Made by a program: the position numbers and the translations under genes | In this document: positions 1 to 9,881 of the stretch, in pieces | Position numbering within the stretch: position 1 is the first letter of the stretch | How the letters are laid out: every line of letters starts with the position of its first letter | The notes under the pieces: model-generated | The model's input: the letters and a program-made list of their open reading frames with translations, nothing else | Database searches by the model: none | What the model was told of the DNA's origin: nothing | Assembly (NCBI RefSeq): GCF_030159955.1 | Contig: NZ_BSNK01000001.1 | Location: 930,001 to 994,000 of the forward strand | Length of the DNA stretch: 64,000 bases | Reading direction: 5' to 3' | From: Algimonas ampicilliniresistens | GTDB lineage: Bacteria > Pseudomonadota > Alphaproteobacteria > Caulobacterales > Maricaulaceae

Positions 1-861
1 GCAGAGCAGGTCGCCCGTAACCCGCGGAAATATGATGCCATTCCAGATTTGTCACGCCGCCGTGACGAAATTGGCGACCTTTCGCTTGTCCTGCGGGATA
101 TGACGAAAGGCTTGTATAATCGGGTTGATGACATCGCGAACTTCGCTGCGGATGTGGCGCACGAAATTAAAAACCCGCTTACTTCGCTCCGCTCTGCCTC
201 TGATACATTGAGGGTGGCTCGAACGGATGCTGACCGCGATAAGCTGATCGATATTATCTCTCAGGATGTGACCCGGATGAACCGGCTGATTACTGACATT
301 AGCAATGCTTCAAAGGTCGACGCCAATCTGGCCAAAGATACAGCGCAAACTTTAGATGTGGGTGAGATTGTCGCCAATATCGTCGCTTTCTATACGCAAA
401 CGAAGTCAGGCTCTGGCCCCGACGTTGTCGATATGAGCGATCTGCCGGATCCCACATTCATTCGGGCGTTTGAGGCCCCTTTTGCCCAGGTTCTTCGCAA
501 TTTGATCGACAATGCGCTGACTTTTTCGCCTGAAAATGGAACCGTCGATGTGGCGGCGTCAGCCTCGGACAATAAGGTCACGATCACGGTTTCAGATCAG
601 GGGCCGGGCATCCCGGACGGCAATTTAGAGGCCGTGTTCGACCGCTTCTATACGGAACGACCAGAGGGTGCGAAGTTCGGATCACATTCTGGTCTGGGAT
701 TGGCGATTTGTCGTCAGATCATGACGGCGCATCGGGGTCGAATTTGGTCCGAAAACAAGACCGAAGCGGACGGTGCGATCAGTGGTGCGCGCTTTTTTGT
801 CGAACTGCCTCGCCAAACAACGGGGGGTGGTCCAGACGCGCCGCGTCGAAAGCGGGGCTGA
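1..861 (+). CDS. chvG: ChvG-type sensor histidine kinase, C-terminal part (5' end outside window)
   Basis: The reading frame is open from base 1, so the start and the sensor domain lie off the left edge. What remains is the end of a HAMP linker (RRRDEIGDL), the HisKA helix with phospho-acceptor His at codon 160-162 in DVAHEIKNPLTSL, the N box NLIDNALTF at 499-525, the G1 box DQGPGIPDG from 595 and the G2 box GLGLAICRQI from 691. These are all the parts of an active kinase. The family is inner-membrane; it phosphorylates ChvI and governs envelope and acid responses. The ChvG call rests on the downstream PTS EIIA/HPr genes, the usual neighbours of chvIG in alphaproteobacteria. Another HAMP kinase is possible. 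Confidence 0.8.
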   Translation, partial: AEQVARNPRKYDAIPDLSRRRDEIGDLSLVLRDMTKGLYNRVDDIANFAADVAHEIKNPLTSLRSASDTLRVARTDADRDKLIDIISQDVTRMNRLITDISNASKVDANLAKDTAQTLDVGEIVANIVAFYTQTKSGSGPDVVDMSDLPDPTFIRAFEAPFAQVLRNLIDNALTFSPENGTVDVAASASDNKVTITVSDQGPGIPDGNLEAVFDRFYTERPEGAKFGSHSGLGLAICRQIMTAHRGRIWSENKTEADGAISGARFFVELPRQTTGGGPDAPRRKRG

Positions 862-955
862 TAGACAGCTGAATACACGCAGTTCTAAGACAAAAATCTC
901 TTTACGCCGCGCGTGATTCCGGTTTTACCGATCCGATGCATTGTCGGAATACTCT

Positions 956-1360
956 ATGATCGGTCTGGTCATCGTCACACATGGCGAACTCGCCATTGAG
1001 CTGAAGCGCGCGACTGAACACGTAGTCGGGCCGCAGGACGCGATTAAAACTATTTGCATTGGTCCGGACGACGATATGGAACGTCGTCGCGATGATATTC
1101 GCAAAGCCGTGGACGAGGTCGATGCGGGCCGTGGGGTTATCCTGCTGACCGACATGTTCGGCGGTACCCCATCTAATTTGGCCATATCCATGCTGCGCGA
1201 AGACAAGGTTGAGGTTTTGGCGGGTGTGAACCTACCGATGTTGATTAAGCTGGCCGAGGCCCGACGCGACGCGACGCTGGCAGAAGCGTCCCAAAAAGCC
1301 AAAGATGCGGGTCAACGCTACATTGCTATCGCCTCACGGATACTTGCTGGCGAGGAATGA
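956..1360 (+). CDS. PTS EIIA component, mannose/fructose type
   Basis: 134-aa cytoplasmic phosphocarrier of the EIIA-Man family. The phospho-accepting His is residue 9 in the opening MIGLVIVTHGEL, and the family motif LTDMFGGTPSNLA follows in mid-protein. ATG 956 was chosen because family members begin exactly with this MIG-(I/L)-V segment; a TTG at 941 would add five residues. The gene overlaps the HPr gene by four bases (ATGA), so translation is probably coupled. No PTS permease lies nearby, which fits a regulatory (PTS-Ntr-like) phosphorelay rather than sugar uptake. In most alphaproteobacteria hprK sits between chvG and this gene; here there are only 94 bases and no hprK. Confidence 0.9.
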   Translation: MIGLVIVTHGELAIELKRATEHVVGPQDAIKTICIGPDDDMERRRDDIRKAVDEVDAGRGVILLTDMFGGTPSNLAISMLREDKVEVLAGVNLPMLIKLAEARRDATLAEASQKAKDAGQRYIAIASRILAGEE

Positions 1361-1683
1361 TGAATCTCAATTGCGGGATACCCGATGCGGACGGAATGCC
1401 GTCTGCGCAGACAACGTTGAAACTCCGCAACAAGCGCGGCCTCCACGCACGCGCATCCAACAAATTCATGGAAACCGTTGGGCAATTTGACGCCCGGGTC
1501 TGGGTTCGCAGCCACAATGATGTGTGTGCCGACACTGTTGAAGCGGACAGTGTGATGGAATTGCTGCTGCTCGGCGCCGCCTGTGGTGAGCAGATAACCG
1601 TCACCGCGCAGGGCGTTCAGGCCTCCAAAGTCATCGATGCGCTCACGGCGTTGGTGGGCAGCCGTTTCGGTGAAGGCGAATGA
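1357..1683 (+). CDS. HPr family phosphocarrier protein
   Basis: 108-aa HPr-like protein. The phosphohistidine is residue 30 (GLHARAS). The position equivalent to regulatory Ser46 is Ser65 in ADSVMELLLLG, so the HPr-kinase target residue is kept. The protein has about 15-20 extra N-terminal residues and, counting from His to Ser, about four more residues than classical HPr. The start is ATG 1357, immediately followed by a second ATG at 1360; GAGGA just upstream may be the ribosome site. It overlaps the EIIA gene before it and the lipoprotein gene after it (ATGA at 1680), so the three form one transcript. It probably passes phosphate from EI-Ntr to EIIA. Confidence 0.88.
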   Translation: MMNLNCGIPDADGMPSAQTTLKLRNKRGLHARASNKFMETVGQFDARVWVRSHNDVCADTVEADSVMELLLLGAACGEQITVTAQGVQASKVIDALTALVGSRFGEGE

Positions 1684-2090
1684 GGGTCCTACTTCTCGCA
1701 TTTGCAACCCTTCTGACAAGTTGTGGGTCGACCAGCACTTTTCATCCGCAAAGCCAATATCCGCCAGATCCCTATGTGAAGGGCTATGCAGACTCTGACG
1801 ATTGTATCGGCGGAGAGAGCCTGGCGGCGATAGACCTGCCCATGCCAGAATATCCGTCACGGGCGTTCCGGACGGGTCGGCAGGGCTGGGCGATCCTTCG
1901 ACTCGATGTGGGGGCCGATGGGTCCGTTGTAAACGCAGTCGCACAACGATCCTTGCCGGACGGTCTATTTGAAAAATCAGCAGAGCGCGCCGCTCGGCAG
2001 TGGCGCTTCGAGCCGCCTGCGGACGGCGGCCTCACCAATTGCCGCGTTCTGGTTCGCTACCGACTAGGCGAGGTGAGCTTGGGCGGGTAA
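1680..2090 (+). CDS. Lipoprotein with TonB C-terminal domain
   Basis: 136-aa protein. It starts with a short hydrophobic signal ending in a lipobox (LLTSC, Cys15), so it is predicted to be lipid-anchored. From about residue 55 it carries a TonB C-terminal fold: PEYPSRAFRTGRQGWAILRL, a GADGSVVNAV turn, and AARQWRFEPP. Classical TonB has an uncleaved transmembrane helix that contacts ExbB plus a proline-rich spacer; both are missing here. It is therefore unlikely to be an energy transducer and more likely a periplasmic or outer-membrane-tethered protein. Its start overlaps the HPr stop by four bases. Domain call is fairly sure; role is unknown. Confidence 0.75.
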   Translation: MRVLLLAFATLLTSCGSTSTFHPQSQYPPDPYVKGYADSDDCIGGESLAAIDLPMPEYPSRAFRTGRQGWAILRLDVGADGSVVNAVAQRSLPDGLFEKSAERAARQWRFEPPADGGLTNCRVLVRYRLGEVSLGG

Positions 2091-2100
2091 GGGCGCTCTC

Positions 2101-3165
2101 ATGGGCGATTATACAAAGATTCTACCCGTGATTCTTAGCGGCGGAGCGGGCAGCCGACTTTGGCCCCTGTCACGACAATCTGCCGCGAAGCAGTTTTTGC
2201 CGCTGGCTGGGTCTAAGACCATGATTCAGGACACGGCGGACCGAACGCGCGGACCGGACTTCTTGCCGCCTGTCTTCATTTGCAATGCATCGCACATTGA
2301 TCTGATCGACGAACAAATTGATGATTACGGCGCGATCATTGTTGAGCCAGAGGGGCGCAATACGGGCCCTTGCGCGGTCGTGGCAGCCTTGCACGCTTTG
2401 TCACTGGATCCTGATGCGCTGATCCTTCTGGCCCCGGCTGACCATGTGATCGAGCGTCCCGACGTTTTCTTGGATGCGCTCCGCCGGGCCGCTCCGATTG
2501 CGGCGGACGGCCATCACGTCACCTTCGGGATGACGCCGGATCATCCAGCCACAGGCTTCGGATATATTCAGCAAGGCAAGACCATCGCAGACGGAGTTTT
2601 TGAGATTGAAAGCTTCCGAGAAAAACCAGATGAGGTCACCGCCAAATCCTACCTTGCGAGTGGGAATTACCATTGGAACAGCGGTATCTTCCTATTCAAG
2701 CCTTCGCTGCTGATTGAGGAAATGGCAGCCCTGGCCAGTGAGTGTGCCGAGCCTGCACGGCAATCTTACGCTCAGGCCAAGCATCAAGACCGAGTGATCC
2801 ACCTCGACGCGCAGAGCTTCGCGCAATGTAAGCCGGAGCCAATTGATATTGCTTTAATGGAACGGACCTCAAAAGGCGCGGTTCTGCCTTGTGATCTAGG
2901 GTGGCGCGATGTGGGTAGCTTTCGAGCGTATCGCGACCTTCACGCCGCTGGCGAAGAGGCTGTGATTATTGGCGATGGCTATGCGCATGACAGCGCAGGC
3001 AGTTTAATCGACACAGATGGGCCGCTGGTGGCTCTGATTGGCCTCGAGAATGTCGGTGTGATCGTGCGAGACGGTCGTGTACTTGTGGTCGAGCTGGACG
3101 CGTCACAGGACGTCAAAGAAATCGTCAATTGGCTCAAAGCCGACAATCGTACGGATAAGCTGTAA
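2101..3165 (+). CDS. manC: Mannose-1-phosphate guanylyltransferase
   Basis: 354-aa cytoplasmic enzyme making GDP-mannose from mannose-1-phosphate and GTP for surface polysaccharides. The nucleotidyltransferase signature ILSGGAGSRLWPLSR is at residues 11-25, followed by KQFLPL, EPEGRNTGPC and the sugar-binding FREKPDE. It is short: the phosphomannose-isomerase domain fused to many CpsB/ManC proteins is absent. It starts at ATG 2101, ten bases after the lipoprotein gene, and is followed one base later by glmM, so both sugar-phosphate enzymes are probably co-expressed. Confidence 0.93.
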   Translation: MGDYTKILPVILSGGAGSRLWPLSRQSAAKQFLPLAGSKTMIQDTADRTRGPDFLPPVFICNASHIDLIDEQIDDYGAIIVEPEGRNTGPCAVVAALHALSLDPDALILLAPADHVIERPDVFLDALRRAAPIAADGHHVTFGMTPDHPATGFGYIQQGKTIADGVFEIESFREKPDEVTAKSYLASGNYHWNSGIFLFKPSLLIEEMAALASECAEPARQSYAQAKHQDRVIHLDAQSFAQCKPEPIDIALMERTSKGAVLPCDLGWRDVGSFRAYRDLHAAGEEAVIIGDGYAHDSAGSLIDTDGPLVALIGLENVGVIVRDGRVLVVELDASQDVKEIVNWLKADNRTDKL

Positions 3166-3166
3166 C

Positions 3167-4507
3167 ATGGCTGGATATTTTGGAACGGACGGCATTCGCG
3201 GCCGTGCGGGTGAAGATAAGCTCTCAGAGGCCTCTTTAGAAAAGCTTGCCGACGCGATCGGTGCCCATTTTGGGGCCGGATCGACGGCTGTCATCGGCCG
3301 TGACACGCGGGAGTCTGGCGATGCTGTCCAAGCCGCTTTGATAAAGGGGCTGCTGCGTCAAGGAATCAATGTGTTGCCTGTCGGTGTTTTACCGACCCCG
3401 GCGACGGCTTCAATGGTGCCGCACCTTATGGCGGATTTTGGGTTGATGATCACCGCGTCCCACAATCCCTTTCACGATAATGGGGTGAAACTATTTGGCT
3501 CGGATGGTCGAAAAGTTTCTGATGCGGTCCAAGACTCCGTCGAAGCTCTCATCAAAACAGCAATGGGACCTGGCTTAGACCCGGCTGCCACACCGGGTGA
3601 GGTCAAAGCGGGCCGGATTTTGGATGCGCTCTATGTCGACAATCTCGTCTCTGCCTTCCGGTCTACGGGGACACATTCGCTGAGCGGTCTGAAGATTGTT
3701 GCGGATTGCGCCAATGGCGCCGCATACCAAGTCTTTCCCGCTGCGCTTCGGGCGCTCGGTGTAGAGCCTATTTTGCTGGGAATATCACCCGATGGTCGCA
3801 ACATTAATGAAGATTGCGGCTCAACCCATCCAGAGGGATTGGCCAAAGCCGTGCTTGATCACCAAGCAGACATTGGTGTCGCGCTGGACGGTGATGCTGA
3901 CCGACTGATCATGGTTGATAATAAGGGAGAGGTTGTCGACGGAGATCAACTGATCGCCCGGCTGGCCACAGACTGGCATCAACAAGACCGCCTAAGCAGT
4001 ACGTCAATTGTTTCGACGGTGATGACGAACCTTGGGTTAGAGCGCTACTTTGATACTCTGGGTCTGAGGTTGGAACGGACACCTGTTGGTGACCGGCATG
4101 TCGCCGTCCGTATGACCGATCTTGGGGCAAATCTTGGTGGTGAACCGTCCGGACACGTACTGATGACCGACTATGCCGTGACAGGGGACGGTAGCCTTGC
4201 CGCGCTCATGGTGTTGGCTGGATTATTAAAGTCCGGGGACACAAGCGCCCAGTATTTGAGCGTGTTCAAACCCTTTCCGCAGCTTTTGCAAAATGTCCGT
4301 TACAATGGTGCCTCACCGCTGCTGAACGAACCCGTTCAGACAGCGATAAAAGCCGTAGATGCTCGGATGGGTGATACTGGTCGAATCCTCGTCCGCGCTT
4401 CGGGGACAGAACCACTGATCCGCGTAATGGCGGAAGGCGAAGACGAGGGGGTCGTTACGGCTGCAGTCGAAGAACTCTGCGCTGTGATCGAATCTCTCGC
4501 GGATTAG
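3167..4507 (+). CDS. glmM: Phosphoglucosamine mutase
   Basis: 446-aa cytoplasmic enzyme that converts glucosamine-6-phosphate to glucosamine-1-phosphate, the step leading to UDP-GlcNAc for peptidoglycan and LPS. It opens with MAGYFGTDGIRGRAG; the catalytic phosphoserine is Ser98 in TASHNPFHDNG; the metal loop is DGDADR; the sugar-binding loop is GEPSGHV; the phosphate-binding loop RASGTEPLIRVM is near the C terminus. Length is typical. ATG 3167 is one base after the manC stop; upstream in-frame codons lie inside manC and are not needed. In many bacteria glmM follows ftsH/folP; here it follows manC. Confidence 0.96.
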   Translation: MAGYFGTDGIRGRAGEDKLSEASLEKLADAIGAHFGAGSTAVIGRDTRESGDAVQAALIKGLLRQGINVLPVGVLPTPATASMVPHLMADFGLMITASHNPFHDNGVKLFGSDGRKVSDAVQDSVEALIKTAMGPGLDPAATPGEVKAGRILDALYVDNLVSAFRSTGTHSLSGLKIVADCANGAAYQVFPAALRALGVEPILLGISPDGRNINEDCGSTHPEGLAKAVLDHQADIGVALDGDADRLIMVDNKGEVVDGDQLIARLATDWHQQDRLSSTSIVSTVMTNLGLERYFDTLGLRLERTPVGDRHVAVRMTDLGANLGGEPSGHVLMTDYAVTGDGSLAALMVLAGLLKSGDTSAQYLSVFKPFPQLLQNVRYNGASPLLNEPVQTAIKAVDARMGDTGRILVRASGTEPLIRVMAEGEDEGVVTAAVEELCAVIESLAD

Positions 4508-4613
4508 GCGAGCTTCGCGCTTTTCACTCGGCGAATAGGCGTCTATCCCACTGTGATGAGGACGTCGCGACGGCCATAAGGTCTGCGATAATCGGGGAGT
4601 CATTGCGCAGATC

Positions 4614-7061
4614 GTGCTGGATCAAACCATAGATATAACGTTCGCAGTTACAACAATCGCTGTACTGCTTGCTGTCATCATGGGCGGCATTGTCCTTGCG
4701 TTGCTCGGACGTGTGAACCGATCTGAGCAACGCTGGAAGCTACGCGCCCGAGATCTCGATCACCAGATCGGCCATTATGATGCGGTTTTCGGGTCGTATT
4801 CGGGACTGGTGCTGGTTTGGGATGAGGGTGAGGTTACAGCTGAGGCTGACTTTGGTGAGCCGCGTGTCTTCGGGAGCCCCGCCGCATTGGCCTCTATGCT
4901 GCGGTTCTCAGAACCAGGAGGCTCGCACAATGTTGCGATGCGCGTTCTGTCGGGCCTAGCTGATCTTGATACTGTATCTGACAAAGCCAAGCGGCCAACG
5001 CTTCGCACATTACTCTCCTCGCTGCGTCAAAGCGGAGAGTCTTTTTCTGCGTCTATCATATTGCCAGAAGGTCAAATCATCGAAGCAGACGGTCGCGTTG
5101 CTGGGCATCAAATTGTGCTTTGGCTCCAAGACGCGTCTCTACGCGGCGAGGATGAACGCAAGGCGATTTCGCGATTTGAGACCTCTCGCCTGACAGCAGA
5201 AGTTGACCCTGTCGCCTTTGTCGAAATGATGAGCCGTGCTCCGCACCCAGTCTGGCGCTTATCAAGCACGCGTCAGATCAATTGGGCTAACCCTGTCTAT
5301 ATTCGCGCCGTTGGTGGAAACGATCTCGACGACGTCATCAGTCGACAACTTCATCTGGACGCGAAGGCGCAAAGCGAGGCCATGGCCGTGCTTGAAACCG
5401 GGTCACCCAGCCAATCCGTTCGTCCGATCGTCACGGGTGGCGGGCAGCGCATGGCCATGCGGATTGATCTATTTCCGGTCAGTGGCGGCGTCGGCGGGAT
5501 GGCTATGGACGCGTCTGAAGCCGAGACTTTGAAACGTATGCTTGACCGTCATCTGGCCGCGCATGATGCATGGCTTGGCAAGACGGGCGAAGCTGTCATT
5601 TCCTTTGCGCCGGATCAGACGTTGCGCAGCTTCAATCAGGCGTTCACGACGATGTTCAGTCTGGACGTGGCGTGGCTCCAAAGCGGACCGAGCCATGCAG
5701 CACTGCTCGACCGTCTCCGCGAAACAGAGCAGCTTCCACCAAAATCCGACTATCGTCAGTGGAAATCGCAAGAGCTGGGGCTTTATACGGATTGGCCAAA
5801 TGAGGTTCCGGAAGAGACTTGGGATATGCCCAATGGCAATCTCTATCGGGTGGTGCGACTGCGCGATGCGGAAGGCGGGATTACGATCCTGTTCTCCGAT
5901 ATTACTGACAAAATGACCCTCAAGAGCCAGCTCGGCACGCTCATCAATGTGCAACGGGCGACGCTTGATAAGTTGACCGAAGGCATCGCTGTTTACGGCA
6001 CGGATGGCCGACTGCGCCTGCATAATTCGGCCTTCACGAAGCTCTGGGGGTTAAGTGAAGATGATCTGAGGGATAGTCCGCGCTTCGCAGACATTATCGA
6101 AATGTGCTTTCCGCTCTATCACGATGCCGAATTCTGGTCGGACCTGAAGGCACGTGCCACGGACCCGAACCCGGATGTGCGTCGTCACGTTGATGGCGAA
6201 ATCACCTGTTCCGACAACAGGGTTATGCGGTGGCTGTCCCGTCCCTTGCCGGATGGAGCGACCCTCATCGCCTGGGACGATGTGACCTCATCGCGGCGGA
6301 CGGAACGGGCATTGCGGGAGCGGGCCGAAGCGTTGGAAGAGGCGGATCGCATGAAAAGCGAGTTTGTCGGCCATGTCTCATATCAACTGCGAACGCCGCT
6401 AACGACGATTGCTGGTTACTCAGACTTCTTACAGAATGGCGGCGCGGGTGAGTTGTCGGATAAGCAGAGCGAGTTTGTGTTCGCGATACAGAGTGCGTCC
6501 GAGGATCTGGCAAAGGCTATCGACGACATTCTCGATATCGCCGCCATTGAAGCTGACAAGCTGGATCTCGAACTGGGTGATGTGGATATTTTCCAGTTGC
6601 TCGATCATTCGATCGATTATGTGGCGACCAAAGCGGATGATACTCGGATCTCCCTCGATATTGTCTGCGATCCAGAGATTGGGGTCGTGCGCGCTGACGA
6701 AACCCGAATGAAACAAGTGGTTTACAATCTGCTCGCGAACGCTCTGCGGTTCACGAAGCCGGGCGGGCTTATCGAACTGGGTGCGGAGCGGTCTGCGGGC
6801 GGCGGCGTGCGGTTGTGGGTGCGGGACACGGGGGTTGGTATTCCGCTCAACCGGCAGGCGGCTGTGTTTGAAAGCTTTGAGAGCTCACGCGGTGGCGTTG
6901 GCCTTGGTCTGACCTTAGTCCAGCGCATCATCGACCGTCACGGCGGTTGGGTTGAGCTCGATAGTGTCGAGGGGCAGGGGACTCATGTTTCTTGTTATCT
7001 CCCGCGTGAAGCCGACCCGGCGGGCGCGCACCCCGAACTCTTTGAGGTCGTGGACGATTAA
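4614..7061 (+). CDS. divL: DivL-type PAS kinase with tyrosine at the phospho-acceptor site
   Basis: 815-aa membrane protein starting at GTG 4614, with one N-terminal transmembrane helix (about residues 9-31). Several PAS-like regions follow (roughly 200-300, 320-430 and 445-560), then a HisKA helix and an HATPase domain (N box [10 protein letters not shown]1 DTGVGIP, G2 [10 protein letters not shown]). The H box reads SYQLRTPLT: Tyr590 (codon 6381-6383) sits where kinases have histidine. That replacement is the hallmark of Caulobacter DivL, a polar scaffold that works with CckA and DivK to control the master regulator CtrA. Caulobacter DivL is 769 aa, so size fits. It stands alone between glmM and rpoZ. 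Precise PAS limits are estimates. Confidence 0.88.
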   Translation: MLDQTIDITFAVTTIAVLLAVIMGGIVLALLGRVNRSEQRWKLRARDLDHQIGHYDAVFGSYSGLVLVWDEGEVTAEADFGEPRVFGSPAALASMLRFSEPGGSHNVAMRVLSGLADLDTVSDKAKRPTLRTLLSSLRQSGESFSASIILPEGQIIEADGRVAGHQIVLWLQDASLRGEDERKAISRFETSRLTAEVDPVAFVEMMSRAPHPVWRLSSTRQINWANPVYIRAVGGNDLDDVISRQLHLDAKAQSEAMAVLETGSPSQSVRPIVTGGGQRMAMRIDLFPVSGGVGGMAMDASEAETLKRMLDRHLAAHDAWLGKTGEAVISFAPDQTLRSFNQAFTTMFSLDVAWLQSGPSHAALLDRLRETEQLPPKSDYRQWKSQELGLYTDWPNEVPEETWDMPNGNLYRVVRLRDAEGGITILFSDITDKMTLKSQLGTLINVQRATLDKLTEGIAVYGTDGRLRLHNSAFTKLWGLSEDDLRDSPRFADIIEMCFPLYHDAEFWSDLKARATDPNPDVRRHVDGEITCSDNRVMRWLSRPLPDGATLIAWDDVTSSRRTERALRERAEALEEADRMKSEFVGHVSYQLRTPLTTIAGYSDFLQNGGAGELSDKQSEFVFAIQSASEDLAKAIDDILDIAAIEADKLDLELGDVDIFQLLDHSIDYVATKADDTRISLDIVCDPEIGVVRADETRMKQVVYNLLANALRFTKPGGLIELGAERSAGGGVRLWVRDTGVGIPLNRQAAVFESFESSRGGVGLGLTLVQRIIDRHGGWVELDSVEGQGTHVSCYLPREADPAGAHPELFEVVDD

Positions 7062-7165
7062 ACCCAAGATTATGGCCCCACTCGCTCTGTCGTCTGTGCT
7101 TGCGTCTAAGCCCATCCGGGATTAAAGGCCCGCTTTCCGTATTTCTGTGTCCCAGCGAGATTCCT

Positions 7166-7543
7166 ATGGCCCGCGTTACCGTTGAAGACTGCGTCGAGAA
7201 GATCCCAAACCGGTTCGACCTCGTTCTGCTTGCCTCACACCGTTCCCGCAATATTTCCGCAGGCGCAGCCCTGACGGTCGACCGCGACAATGATAAGACA
7301 CCGGTCGTATCCTTGCGCGAACTGGCTGATGGCAACCTCGAATTGGACGAGCTTCGTGAAAGCCTCGTGACCAATTTGCAGCGTGTTATCACTGATGACG
7401 ACATGCCGGACGAAGCGCAGGAAGAAGCGGCACCCGTGCTCGCGCTTGAGCATGGTGAAACCAAGGCTCAAGAAATGTCCGAAGCTGATCTTCTTCGCGC
7501 GCTGCAAGGCGACCGTGATAATGATAGCTCGACACGCTTCTAG
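7166..7543 (+). CDS. rpoZ: RNA polymerase omega subunit
   Basis: 125-aa small subunit that helps assemble and stabilise RNA polymerase. It starts [20 protein letters not shown] and continues with [12 protein letters not shown], the conserved omega core; the acidic C-terminal tail (residues 85-125) is typical of alphaproteobacteria. ATG 7166 is preceded by AGCGAGA at 7154-7160, a fair ribosome site; longer in-frame starts upstream are not supported. The gene precedes rsh, as commonly seen, but a strong terminator separates the two. Confidence 0.95.
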   Translation: MARVTVEDCVEKIPNRFDLVLLASHRSRNISAGAALTVDRDNDKTPVVSLRELADGNLELDELRESLVTNLQRVITDDDMPDEAQEEAAPVLALEHGETKAQEMSEADLLRALQGDRDNDSSTRF

Positions 7544-7572
7544 AAGCCCCGGCATTGCCACGCATTTATCAA

Positions 7573-7598
7573 GCCACCGACCAATGTCGGTGGCTTTT
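7573..7598 (+). terminator. Rho-independent terminator after rpoZ
   Basis: Perfect nine-base-pair stem GCCACCGAC / GTCGGTGGC (7573-7581 with 7586-7594), a CAAT loop and a TTTT tail (7595-7598). It lies 30 bases past the rpoZ stop and 28 bases before the rsh start, so rsh needs its own promoter or depends on read-through. Confidence 0.9.
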
Positions 7599-7625
7599 GC
7601 GTAAGCGCCTCTCTATATCGATCCG

Positions 7626-9881
7626 GTGAACGACCACACGCCGATCATGCCCGCGCCGCAAGCCGGCAAAAACAGCTACCTGCGCCAATTTGAATTGGTC
7701 GAGCGGGTTAAAGCCTATGACCCGTCAGCCGATGCAGCTCTGCTGAACAAGGCCTATATCTATACGGTCAAGGCACATGGCGAACAGATGCGCCATTCCG
7801 GCGATCCCTATTTTGCGCACCCTATTGAAGTTGCTGGGATATTAGCGGGGCTGCATTTGGATGTCGCGTCGATCTGCACCGCCCTGTTGCATGACGTTAT
7901 TGAGGATACGGATGTCACGCGTGACGATCTGGCGGAGGAGTTCACGCCAGAAATTGCCGATCTCGTCGATGGGGTAACAAAGCTGTCTCAGCTTGAATTG
8001 AGCCCGTCGGCCAGCCGGGAACGGGCGCAGGCCGAGAATTTCCAGAAGTTTGTTCTCGCCATGAGTCGCGATGTGCGGGTGTTGTTGGTCAAGCTCTGCG
8101 ATCGCCTGCATAATATGCGAACGCTGCAATATCATCCGCGTCAGTCGTCAAGGGAACGGATTGCCCGTGAAACCTTGGATATTTACGCCCCACTTGCCCG
8201 ACGGATCGGTGTCGATCGTATTTGCTCAGAGCTTGAGGACCTGTCGTTCCAGCACCTTAATGCCAGTGCGTTTGAAAGCATCATGCGCCGCTTGGATGAA
8301 TGGCGGAGTGATCAGGGCGAGGCGATCAGCGAGGTCTCCACGGCGCTGCGGGATCTGTTCGACGAACATGATGTCGATGTGAAAATTTATGGACGGGAAA
8401 AACGTCCCTTCGCCATCTGGCGAAAGCTGCAGCGGCAGAATATCGGCTTTGATGACGTTGCTGACCTTTATGCCTTTAGAATCCTGACCCAGACCGACGC
8501 GGACTGTTATCGTGTGCTGGGTATATTGCATCGGACCTACCGTGCTGTTCCGGCCCGCTTCCGCGATTTCATCAGCGTACCAAAGTCCAACGGCTACCAG
8601 TCTCTTCACACCACAATCCGGACTGCCGACAATCGCCGTGTTGAAATTCAGATTCGAACCGAACGAATGGAAGACGTGGCGGAGCGCGGTGTGGCGGCGC
8701 ACTGGGCCTATAAAGACCAAGCCTACGCTTATGATCCTGAACGCGCCAAAGCCTCCGGTGGGGACCCCCTGCGGCGTATTCGGCCACTTGTGGAGATGAT
8801 GGAACAGTCGGGTGATGCAGATGAGTTCCTAGAACATGCCAAGCTGGAGATGTTTGCCGATCAGGTTTTTACTTTCACGCCGAAAGGCGATCTGATTTCT
8901 CTGCCGCGCGGCGCAACGCCGATCGATTTTGCTTATGCCGTTCACACGAAAGTGGGTCACACATGCATTGGTGCCGTGGTCAATGGCCGCGACGTGCCTC
9001 TGCGGACTCGCTTAGAGAATGGCGATGTGGTCAAGATTATCCGCGGCGGGACGGCGGAGCCGCTGGAAGGCTGGGAAAATATGGTCGTCACCGGCAAGGC
9101 GCGATCCGCTCTGCGCCGCCTGACCCGGGACGGCGAGACGGAAGAATTTCGTCGGATCGGCGCCATGTTGGCAGAACATGCTTTTACCCGTGAGCACCAG
9201 ACCTTTGCGGAGTCAGCGCTCGATGATGTCGTCAAACGGATGGGCCATACTGAGGTCGGGGAAGTCTATGAGCGCCTCGGTCGTGGCGATTTGTCCATGA
9301 ATGAGTTTATCACGGCGGTGTTCCCAGCCCTGAAAGACCGTGATCCAGATGCGGAGATGGCCAATCGTGATTTGATCGAAGACCGTTCAGCCCGCCTTTA
9401 TGTCAAAGGTGACGGGCTTCGGTCTGGCGTCGGTCTGCATTTGAAGCGCTGCTGCTCACCCATCCCTGGTGACCGAATTATTGGCGTGCAATCGCCCAAA
9501 GGCGGCATCGATATTCATACGATTGATTGTGAAGAGCTAGCCAAGCACGAGTCGCAACAAGACCATTGGATTGATCTGGGTTGGCGCCGCGCTGCAGAGA
9601 AGGCCGCTTCGGCAGCGCGTGTCACGGCGACTGTGGAACATGTTCCGGGTGCACTGGCAGACGTCACGCGCATCATTGGTGAGAACTCAGGAAACCTTAT
9701 CAATATCAAGACTTTACAGCGCAGTCCTGCCTTTTTCGATATGCTGCTGGACCTAGAGGTGCGGGATAACCGTCACCTCATCGCCATCATTGCCGCGCTG
9801 CGGACATCGACCTATGTGGTCGCCGCTGACCGTAGCCGATCTCAAATTGAAAGTGACTTGCCGCATGACGATGACGACTGA
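7626..9881 (+). CDS. rsh: Bifunctional (p)ppGpp synthetase/hydrolase (Rel/Spo homologue)
   Basis: 751-aa stringent-response enzyme that makes and degrades (p)ppGpp. Domains in order: HD hydrolase with HPIEVAGIL and HDVIEDT (His89-Asp90), synthetase from about residue 255 ([20 protein letters not shown]), TGS domain about 410-470 and a C-terminal ACT domain from about 670 ([15 protein letters not shown]). The intact HD motif indicates working hydrolase. GTG 7626 gives the full length; ATG 7647 is an alternative that loses only seven residues; neither has a clear ribosome site. Its 3' end overlaps pyrE. Confidence 0.95.
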   Translation: MNDHTPIMPAPQAGKNSYLRQFELVERVKAYDPSADAALLNKAYIYTVKAHGEQMRHSGDPYFAHPIEVAGILAGLHLDVASICTALLHDVIEDTDVTRDDLAEEFTPEIADLVDGVTKLSQLELSPSASRERAQAENFQKFVLAMSRDVRVLLVKLCDRLHNMRTLQYHPRQSSRERIARETLDIYAPLARRIGVDRICSELEDLSFQHLNASAFESIMRRLDEWRSDQGEAISEVSTALRDLFDEHDVDVKIYGREKRPFAIWRKLQRQNIGFDDVADLYAFRILTQTDADCYRVLGILHRTYRAVPARFRDFISVPKSNGYQSLHTTIRTADNRRVEIQIRTERMEDVAERGVAAHWAYKDQAYAYDPERAKASGGDPLRRIRPLVEMMEQSGDADEFLEHAKLEMFADQVFTFTPKGDLISLPRGATPIDFAYAVHTKVGHTCIGAVVNGRDVPLRTRLENGDVVKIIRGGTAEPLEGWENMVVTGKARSALRRLTRDGETEEFRRIGAMLAEHAFTREHQTFAESALDDVVKRMGHTEVGEVYERLGRGDLSMNEFITAVFPALKDRDPDAEMANRDLIEDRSARLYVKGDGLRSGVGLHLKRCCSPIPGDRIIGVQSPKGGIDIHTIDCEELAKHESQQDHWIDLGWRRAAEKAASAARVTATVEHVPGALADVTRIIGENSGNLINIKTLQRSPAFFDMLLDLEVRDNRHLIAIIAALRTSTYVVAADRSRSQIESDLPHDDDD

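Noticed and set aside
3077-3166. Upstream extension of glmM
   Set aside because: The extra 30 residues are encoded inside manC and do not match the GlmM N terminus, which begins at ATG 3167.
5469-6023. 184-codon minus-strand frame inside divL
   Set aside because: Antisense shadow of the PAS region with no recognisable domain or ribosome site.
6928-7464. 178-codon minus-strand frame spanning the end of divL and rpoZ
   Set aside because: It is antisense to two confident genes, is Ser/Arg-rich and shows no motif.
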